Shown in pieces: positions 6,172 to 10,365 of a DNA stretch of 10,365 bases. This DNA is from Fredricksoniimonas sp964643325 (lineage in GTDB: Bacteria > Omnitrophota > Gorgyraeia > Zapsychrales > Fredricksoniimonadaceae): positions 1-10,365 of the forward strand of contig CAZXSE010000029.1 of assembly GCA_964643325.1 (NCBI GenBank), in the 5' to 3' direction. Each line of letters opens with the position of its first letter. Position 1 is the first letter of the stretch. Under the pieces are notes generated by a model. That model ran no database searches and was not told the origin of the DNA. It saw only the letters and a program-made list of their open reading frames with translations. Position numbers and translations under genes: made by a program.

Positions 6172-6193
6172 AAAAAAGGCGCCGGATGGCGCC
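6172..6193 (-). terminator. Rho-independent terminator of the DUF2779-WYL-HAD operon
   Basis: On the minus strand GGCGCC-ATCC-GGCGCC forms a perfect 6-bp GC stem with a 4-nt loop, followed at once by TTTTTTATTTT. It begins about 30 nt after the HAD gene stop. The match to an intrinsic terminator is excellent. Confidence 0.9.
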
Positions 6194-6222
6194 TGGTAAA
6201 ACATTGCTTCTCGGGGCTGATC

Positions 6223-7089
6223 TTATCGCCCGGACTTCAAGCTCTTGCGGTTCTGCTCGCTCTTTTGCCCGAACTCATGCTGTTTGATCACAAGGTCAAG
6301 AATGCTCGTGACATACTGGAACAATTCCCTGTTCCTGCGATAATCGGCCTCAACCGCAAAATCCACCCGGTTGGCCTGCAAAAGTTCCTTGCAGGTCTTT
6401 TTGCCCTTCTTGTCGCCCGGCGTGAACACCGCGACCGCGTGCCCGCCGGATTTCTTGGTCAGCGTCATGGCCGGCACATCGGTCAGCCCGTCGCCCACAT
6501 AAATGATATTGCCGAACGGGATCGGGCGCGTGCCCTCGTCCATATGCCCGTTAATGCTGTCGCCCAGATGCTCGATGCCCTTGTTAATGCGGAACAGATA
6601 CTGCGTCTTGATCGTGTCCGTGATCACCACTTTCGGGAAATTCGGCTTGCCAGTGGCTTTGTCATAAAAATACTCGGACCCGAAAATATTATAGAACTCC
6701 TTGCGGATGCTGACCCCCTCGAGGATCTCCTTGAGCCCGGCCGAAACGATATAATGCCGCACCTTCATCTGCCCGCGGGAAGTTTGCCTGACATAGGCGT
6801 TGATGGCCTTGAAGAACTCTTTCACGCCCTTGAAATACTCAATGTCGCGCCCGCACCTTTTGAAATCCTCGCGGGTAATGCGCCGGCGCCGGTCCTCGGC
6901 GAGCTTGATGATCTTGCGCATCCAGACAAGGTTCTTCTCGGCGTTGACCTCCCGGCTCTCGCGGTCGATCTCGGCCCAGAACGGCCCCGCGTTATCCACG
7001 CCCAAACTCGGCAGGATGGTGTATTCCTGCATGGACTTTGGGGAAAGCGTGCCGTCGAAGTCGTAAACCAGGGCGATGGTGTTTTTCAT
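6223..7089 (-). CDS. HAD-superfamily hydrolase, probable phosphatase
   Basis: The 288-residue product has all four HAD motifs. Motif I is VYDFDGTLS, with nucleophile Asp10 and acid/base Asp12. Motif II is IVSAGLKE, with Ser116. A motif III Lys lies among Lys153-Lys161 (PKVVITDTIKTQ). Motif IV is YVGDGLTDVPAM, with Asp200 and Asp204. A helical cap (about 20-90) lies between motifs I and II. The run of GLKEILEG, KTQYLFRINKG and RPIPFGNIIYVGDG fits a widespread but uncharacterised HAD group, so the substrate is unknown. The tail (270-288) is basic. The frame is open further upstream, but ATG 7089 has GAGGA just before it and starts 7 nt after the WYL stop, so coupling is likely. It is the last gene of the operon, before the terminator at 6172-6193. 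Confidence 0.9.
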   Translation of the reverse strand: MKNTIALVYDFDGTLSPKSMQEYTILPSLGVDNAGPFWAEIDRESREVNAEKNLVWMRKIIKLAEDRRRRITREDFKRCGRDIEYFKGVKEFFKAINAYVRQTSRGQMKVRHYIVSAGLKEILEGVSIRKEFYNIFGSEYFYDKATGKPNFPKVVITDTIKTQYLFRINKGIEHLGDSINGHMDEGTRPIPFGNIIYVGDGLTDVPAMTLTKKSGGHAVAVFTPGDKKGKKTCKELLQANRVDFAVEADYRRNRELFQYVTSILDLVIKQHEFGQKSEQNRKSLKSGR

Positions 7090-7096
7090 AAATTCC

Positions 7097-8080
7097 TCAA
7101 CAAAGTTTCCGATACCCATCCACCAGCTTCCTGATCTCCTCCTTGAACCCCGCCGGTTCAAGGACGGTCAGGCACGGGATCCAGTGCATGATGATGTGCT
7201 TGATCTCGTCCGGATTCGCCGGAAAGGTCTCAAGCACCAGCGAGCCATCCTTGCGCTCTTCGACTGTCTTTTGCAAAGGCAGATACTTGCGCTCCTTGAA
7301 GAACGGCGCCGCGTCCTTGTCCACTCTGATCAGAACCTTCTCGCCGCGCACCTCATCGAACCAGACATTCACACTCTCGCCCAGGATCTTGTCGATGTCC
7401 ACGCAGGGCGCGAACGATTCCTCAAGGATCTCCACATCAAGGATGCGGTCCAGGCGGTATTTTTGGATCTGCTTCTCGCCCTTCTTGATGGCGATCAGAT
7501 ACCAGAACCCGTCGAAGAACGCGATCTTCAGCGGCTCCAGGCAATACTCCTTCTCGACCTTGACCGCTGACACATACTTGATCCTGATGCGGTTGCTTTC
7601 AATGATGGACGCTTCCAGGAATTTGACCTGCGTGGTCGCGGGCAGCGGCGCCTGTTTTGCCGGGACCTTGGCGTAAAAAGGCGTATAAAGTTCTTTTACC
7701 ATCAACCGCTTGAAAAGATCACGGAACGATTCTTCAAAAGTCTTGCCTAAGCCGGACGCCACCTCGAACATGAACGACAAAAGCGACGCCTGCTCCTCGG
7801 ACAACGACACCTTGCGCAAACAAAACCCCTCCATGAACTGATAGCGCCCGTTCTCAAGGTCCTGGATCGGATAGCCGGACTCCTGAAGGACTTTCAGGTC
7901 GCGCTGAGCGGTCTTCTGGGAAACATGCAGTGTGTCGGCGATCTCTTTCGTCGAAATGGACTTGCCCTTGTCGAGGATCGAGAGCATGGTGATGATGCGC
8001 TCGACGGCCTTTTTCTGGCCATCGGACTTCTTGCCCTTGCCCGTTCTTTTGAATGTGACGATCTTCTTTTTTGCCGGCAT
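7097..8080 (-). CDS. WYL-domain transcriptional regulator (HTH-WYL-WCX)
   Basis: The 327-residue protein opens with a basic, Lys-rich tail. A DeoR/HTH_11-type winged helix follows at about 25-72 (ISTKEIADTLHVSQKTAQRD, then LKVLQESGYPI). A WYL domain spans about 154-222, with the name-giving Trp193-Tyr194-Leu195 in FWYLIAIKKG and the ligand-binding arginine pattern KYRLDRILD. A WCX-like domain closes the protein (about 246-325). WYL regulators bind nucleotide- or nucleic-acid-type ligands and often control defence or DNA-damage genes. ATG 8080 is preferred over 8086, because AAAGG lies 6 nt before 8080 but directly abuts 8086. The gene begins 11 nt after the DUF2779 gene stop and ends 7 nt before the HAD gene. 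It probably regulates its own operon, though the operator is not evident. Confidence 0.92.
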   Translation of the reverse strand: MPAKKKIVTFKRTGKGKKSDGQKKAVERIITMLSILDKGKSISTKEIADTLHVSQKTAQRDLKVLQESGYPIQDLENGRYQFMEGFCLRKVSLSEEQASLLSFMFEVASGLGKTFEESFRDLFKRLMVKELYTPFYAKVPAKQAPLPATTQVKFLEASIIESNRIRIKYVSAVKVEKEYCLEPLKIAFFDGFWYLIAIKKGEKQIQKYRLDRILDVEILEESFAPCVDIDKILGESVNVWFDEVRGEKVLIRVDKDAAPFFKERKYLPLQKTVEERKDGSLVLETFPANPDEIKHIIMHWIPCLTVLEPAGFKEEIRKLVDGYRKLC

Positions 8081-8091
8081 GGTCATCCTTT

Positions 8092-9657
8092 CTATAATGA
8101 TCTTAATTTCTCCAGAATATCCACCATCGCCCTGGTATCCAATCCGCAATACTCCAGGAGGTCCGCGTAAACTTTCGCGCGATCAGCCGGATCGATGTTG
8201 GCGCCGAATGTCACCCGGGCATATTCACCCGTGGCCTGGCCGCCGTCGGAGATCCCCATGCCTTCGTAACCCGTTCCCGTCCAGGCGGGCAAGACCTTCT
8301 TAAGCGACGCCGACCCGTGCTGGCCTGGGTGATAGCAGATAAAACTGCGGAACGGGATGATCAGATCATTCATCCTGTTGATTACGGCCTTGCACCATGG
8401 GGCGTATTCGGGAAAAGCCTCGCCCAGTTCCTCGAGCCTTCCCTGCTCAAAGCTCATGTTATATGCCAACAACATGCCTTCAGCGCCCAGGCAATCCTGC
8501 ATAGCTTTTAAAAGTGCCGGACGGGGGTCTGTGGGCTCCTGATGCAGAAACTCAAAATGCTCCGGCTTAGCCCCCGGCGTCTTTTGCACATGCATGGAAA
8601 ACTGGAACGGCACCTGCTGATAAGGCCGCACTCCGTCGAAGCGCGGAATGGCCTCAAACAGCGTCTCAAAATCAAAATGCCATAACGGATAACGTATTGT
8701 TTCTAAAAACGCCTGAAGAGCATCCTCATCAATGAACGGCTTCTGCTGGATGGCACAATGGCGCTGGATCGTCTGGTTGTCGCTTAACTTGAAGTCATCC
8801 GGAACATCAGCAATGCGCAGGATGCCCTGATCGACCAGGTCAAACCCCTTGTTGCCAATGCGCGTCAATTCAAGAACATGCTCCTTCGGCAAGAACTTCC
8901 AACACACTGGCTTCATGGCGCATTCATAGCGCTGGCCCTTCTTGGCCTTGCAATACTCGCCGATGGAAATAGCCGGGCATTTCGGCAGGTCAATGATCTT
9001 CAGAAACCCGTCGATAATGGGCGGCAATGCTCTTATCAGCGGCGGTAATTCTTCCGTGACATCAAGCAGATTGAAGAACTGCGCCACATCAATATCGCCC
9101 GAGCGCACATATTCATTGTTGATATACATCAGGAAACACCGGCCGATCTTCACGCCAGCCTGTTCATAGCAATAACGCTGGAATGCGATATCCCGCAGGT
9201 AGATCTCTTTGACCTCGGTGCCGCATTTGACCTCAATGACATCCCACGCGCCCGCAAGCGTATCCGACGGACGAAGAATGTCCGCGCGCGAATACAATCT
9301 TCCGGCCATGATGCCGGCCTCATAGATCGGCTTGGGATCGACGGACGATAACAGCGCCTTTGTCTCTTCAATGTTCTTCAGGAAATTCACTTCCTGAACG
9401 CGATGCCCGCCGGGAAAGCGCTGAATGGCCAGCTCACCGACCCTGTGCCCGACATCAAAGACCTGCTGTGTCCTGGGCGACGGCGACGGGATCAACTCCG
9501 GGGCGTTACAGCGCGTCCATAAAAGTTTGGGGCATTGCAGGCCGTCGAGGAACTTGGATTTGGTTAATGTTCTGGGGGGCTTGACGACCTTCTGATCGCT
9601 CAACAGGTCATAGACACTATCATTCTGCGACTTTTGTACTTCAAAATCTTCTTCCAT
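8092..9657 (-). CDS. DUF2779-type protein with Cas4-like nuclease and DnaQ-like exonuclease motifs
   Basis: The 521-residue protein (numbered here from ATG 9657) combines two nuclease-like halves. The N-terminal half has a PD-(D/E)XK pattern: Glu in IYEAG (about 113), Asp in SRADIL (about 126), VIEVK (Glu 142, Lys 144) and a QxxxY-like FQRYCY (about 159-164). Cysteines at about 42 (LQCPKLLW) and 236, 246 and 252 (EYC, YEC, PVC) could hold an Fe-S cluster as in Cas4. The C-terminal half (about 326-521) resembles a DEDD exonuclease: FDFET, AYNMSFE, MNDL and EYCGLDTRAM. ATG 9657 has GGAGG 5 nt upstream; an in-frame ATG at 9669 overlaps that site and is less likely. It leads an operon with a WYL regulator and a HAD phosphatase. 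Substrate and pathway are unknown; a DNA-processing or defence role is inference. Confidence 0.85.
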   Translation of the reverse strand: MEEDFEVQKSQNDSVYDLLSDQKVVKPPRTLTKSKFLDGLQCPKLLWTRCNAPELIPSPSPRTQQVFDVGHRVGELAIQRFPGGHRVQEVNFLKNIEETKALLSSVDPKPIYEAGIMAGRLYSRADILRPSDTLAGAWDVIEVKCGTEVKEIYLRDIAFQRYCYEQAGVKIGRCFLMYINNEYVRSGDIDVAQFFNLLDVTEELPPLIRALPPIIDGFLKIIDLPKCPAISIGEYCKAKKGQRYECAMKPVCWKFLPKEHVLELTRIGNKGFDLVDQGILRIADVPDDFKLSDNQTIQRHCAIQQKPFIDEDALQAFLETIRYPLWHFDFETLFEAIPRFDGVRPYQQVPFQFSMHVQKTPGAKPEHFEFLHQEPTDPRPALLKAMQDCLGAEGMLLAYNMSFEQGRLEELGEAFPEYAPWCKAVINRMNDLIIPFRSFICYHPGQHGSASLKKVLPAWTGTGYEGMGISDGGQATGEYARVTFGANIDPADRAKVYADLLEYCGLDTRAMVDILEKLRSL

Positions 9658-9667
9658 AGAGGCCTCC

Positions 9668-9695
9668 ATTATACTGCGATATCATCAAGCGACAA
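9668..9695 (-). promoter_or_regulatory. candidate promoter TTGTCG-N16-TATAAT for the DUF2779 operon
   Basis: On the minus strand TTGTCG (9695-9690) and a perfect TATAAT (9673-9668) are 16 nt apart. Initiation would fall near 9661, so the transcript would carry only about 4 nt before ATG 9657 and would exclude the GGAGG at 9667-9663. Either the mRNA is nearly leaderless or a promoter further upstream is used. Moderate to low confidence. Confidence 0.4.
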
Positions 9696-9735
9696 GATAA
9701 AGTCGCCATGCATCCCTTTGCCGGAATACAAATTC

Positions 9736-9769
9736 AGTATAAAGGATATATGCGACAGCGTTGTGTCGC
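9736..9769 (-). repeat. GCGACA-N6-TGTCGC dyad element, copy 3
   Basis: A perfect 6-bp dyad, GCGACA (9752-9757) and TGTCGC (9764-9769), with loop GCGTTG. AGTAT (9736-9740, + strand) stands 11 nt from the left arm. In the direction of transcription the dyad precedes the TATACT-like box, about 80 nt upstream of the DUF2779 start. It lies 15 nt after the stop of the small secreted protein gene. Confidence 0.75.
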
Positions 9770-9784
9770 GGCCCGTCCTCTCAC

Positions 9785-10063
9785 TCAATCCTTCGGCCGC
9801 CAATACGGATGCGCTACATACTCCCCGTTGGCATCCTGCGAGTAAACGATAAAATCGGCCCTCTCCTCGCTCGAGCGGGGCCCGTCGACCAGGCCGCTCT
9901 CACCGTCATAAGGCTTAGGCGCGATCGGGGCATGCACCTCGGGAAAATCCGGTTCATATATGCGCCCTCTGTTATAAATATCCATGTTCAGATCATCATC
10001 AGCCGCAGCCGACCCGGCCATGCACCAAAAAACTAGCGCTCCCGCAATGAATAATTTTCTCAT
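9785..10063 (-). CDS. small predicted secreted protein, 92 residues
   Basis: The product has a classical signal peptide: basic MRK, a hydrophobic core (LFIAGALVFWCMAG) and the signal-peptidase-I-like site SAAA before Asp22. That leaves about 71 mature residues, acidic and rich in Pro, Tyr and Asp (DDDLNMDIYNRGRIYEPDF, PKPYDGESGLVDGP). The mature part has no Cys and no motif I recognise. Two adjacent ATG codons (10066 and 10063) follow AGGAG at 4 and 7 nt; the second spacing is better, hence this start. The leader overlaps the 47-bp inverted repeat at 10083-10129, so the repeat may supply or affect its expression. It is probably a periplasmic or envelope protein of unknown function. The signal peptide is the main evidence that it is real. 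Confidence 0.7.
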   Translation of the reverse strand: MRKLFIAGALVFWCMAGSAAADDDLNMDIYNRGRIYEPDFPEVHAPIAPKPYDGESGLVDGPRSSEERADFIVYSQDANGEYVAHPYWRPKD

Positions 10064-10082
10064 CATGCCCCTCCTGTTTTTT

Positions 10083-10129
10083 GGGGACACACACTTATTT
10101 CATAATTAAGTGTGCGTCCCTGCTACTCT
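10083..10129 (+). repeat. 47-bp inverted repeat, copy 1
   Basis: Left arm GGGACACACACTTA (10084-10097) and right arm TAAGTGTGCGTCCC (10107-10120) form a 14-bp stem with one mismatch and a 9-nt loop, followed by TGCTACTCT. It differs from copy 2 at a single base (C instead of T in the right arm). It ends 17 nt before the secreted-protein gene in the reading direction of that gene. Confidence 0.9.
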
Positions 10130-10155
10130 AAGGACCGGTGCTGACATACAAGGTA

Positions 10156-10189
10156 AGTATGCATGATGCGGGCGACAGCGTTATGTCGC
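10156..10189 (-). repeat. GCGACA-N6-TGTCGC dyad element, copy 4
   Basis: A perfect dyad GCGACA (10172-10177) and TGTCGC (10184-10189) with loop GCGTTA, and AGTAT (10156-10160, + strand) again 11 nt from the left arm. It sits between the two 47-bp inverted repeats and upstream of the small secreted protein gene. Confidence 0.75.
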
Positions 10190-10217
10190 GTTATTCGGCG
10201 GATTTTCTGGGTTTCTG

Positions 10218-10264
10218 GGGGACACACACTTATTTCATAATTAAGTGTGTGTCCCTGCTACTCT
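10218..10264 (+). repeat. 47-bp inverted repeat, copy 2
   Basis: Left arm GGGACACACACTTA (10219-10232) and right arm TAAGTGTGTGTCCC (10242-10255) are perfectly complementary around a 9-nt loop (TTTCATAAT). TGCTACTCT follows as in copy 1. It starts 135 bp from copy 1 and lies only 3 nt beyond the stop codon of the peroxiredoxin-like gene, where it could also end that transcript. Confidence 0.9.
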
Positions 10265-10267
10265 GAA

Positions 10268-10365
10268 TTAAAGGGCGGCGCTTTTGACAGGCGCTGAGGC
10301 GCAGCCGTTACCGTCCCACTGCCAACTGCGGACGATCCCGTCGGTGTCGATGATGAAGGTCGTGT
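10268..10365 (-). CDS. C-terminal fragment, probable peroxiredoxin (AhpC/TSA or Bcp-like)
   Basis: The last 31 codons of a gene entering from the right edge are visible. They start TTFIIDTDGIVRSW and end at TAA. The pattern [RT]TFIID-DGIVR is typical of the late beta-strand and turn in peroxiredoxins, which reduce peroxides using a Cys in an earlier, unseen part. The remainder (WDGNGCASAPVKSAAL) is less typical. The active site is outside the window, so the family call rests on one short motif and other thioredoxin-fold proteins are possible. Confidence 0.55.
   Translation of the reverse strand, partial: TTFIIDTDGIVRSWQWDGNGCASAPVKSAAL

Noticed and set aside
6265..7134. Long open frame (289 residues) on the + strand
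   Set aside because: It is antisense to the HAD gene, whose four motifs are unambiguous. It is a shadow of GC-rich codon usage.
1..10365. CRISPR array, tRNA or rRNA genes, transposase genes
   Set aside because: No regularly spaced repeats with unique spacers, no cloverleaf-like or rRNA-like sequence and no transposase-like protein were seen on either strand.

Overview
The window is a stretch of bacterial chromosome in which every supported gene lies on the minus strand, so genes are read from right to left. It looks like an environmental Gram-negative lineage. The coding part is moderately GC-rich. There are a predicted lipoprotein-type transglutaminase, a signal-peptide-bearing small protein, a membrane-anchored SIMPL protein and a YkuD-type L,D-transpeptidase. 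Gene content and the many short intergenic palindromes are reminiscent of candidate phyla such as Omnitrophota, but that placement is only a guess and no marker gene is present.

In transcription order, the right edge (10365 to 10268) holds the C-terminus of a probable peroxiredoxin. A repeat-rich gap follows, with two near-identical 47-bp inverted repeats and one copy of a GCGACA-N6-TGTCGC dyad. A small secreted protein comes next (10063 to 9785). A compact three-gene operon follows: a DUF2779-type protein with Cas4-like and DnaQ-like nuclease motifs (9657 to 8092), a WYL-domain transcriptional regulator (8080 to 7097) and a HAD phosphatase (7089 to 6223). It ends in a clear intrinsic terminator. 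After it lie an unrecognised 126-residue protein (6122 to 5742), a DUF3857/transglutaminase protein (5700 to 3814) and a SIMPL/DUF541 protein (3703 to 2954).

The next block (2866 to 1655) is a probable toxin-antitoxin module: an AbiEii-family nucleotidyltransferase followed by an XRE helix-turn-helix protein. Its consensus promoter carries a perfect 20-bp palindrome between the -35 and -10 boxes, which suggests autoregulation. Next come a TPR protein and an overlapping L,D-transpeptidase gene (1592 to 442). At the left edge is the N-terminal third or so of a cytosine-5 DNA methyltransferase (273 to 1), in visibly more AT-rich sequence.

DNA-modification, toxin-antitoxin and WYL-linked nuclease genes are spread among housekeeping-type envelope genes, so the region looks like accessory or defence-related inserts in an ordinary background. 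Two signals stand out. One is the four-copy dyad family that always sits in the same orientation upstream of a gene; three copies carry an ATACT box at an identical 11-nt distance. The other is the nuclease-WYL-HAD operon. No rRNA, tRNA, CRISPR array or transposase gene was seen. No stretch longer than 300 bases lacks a gene.
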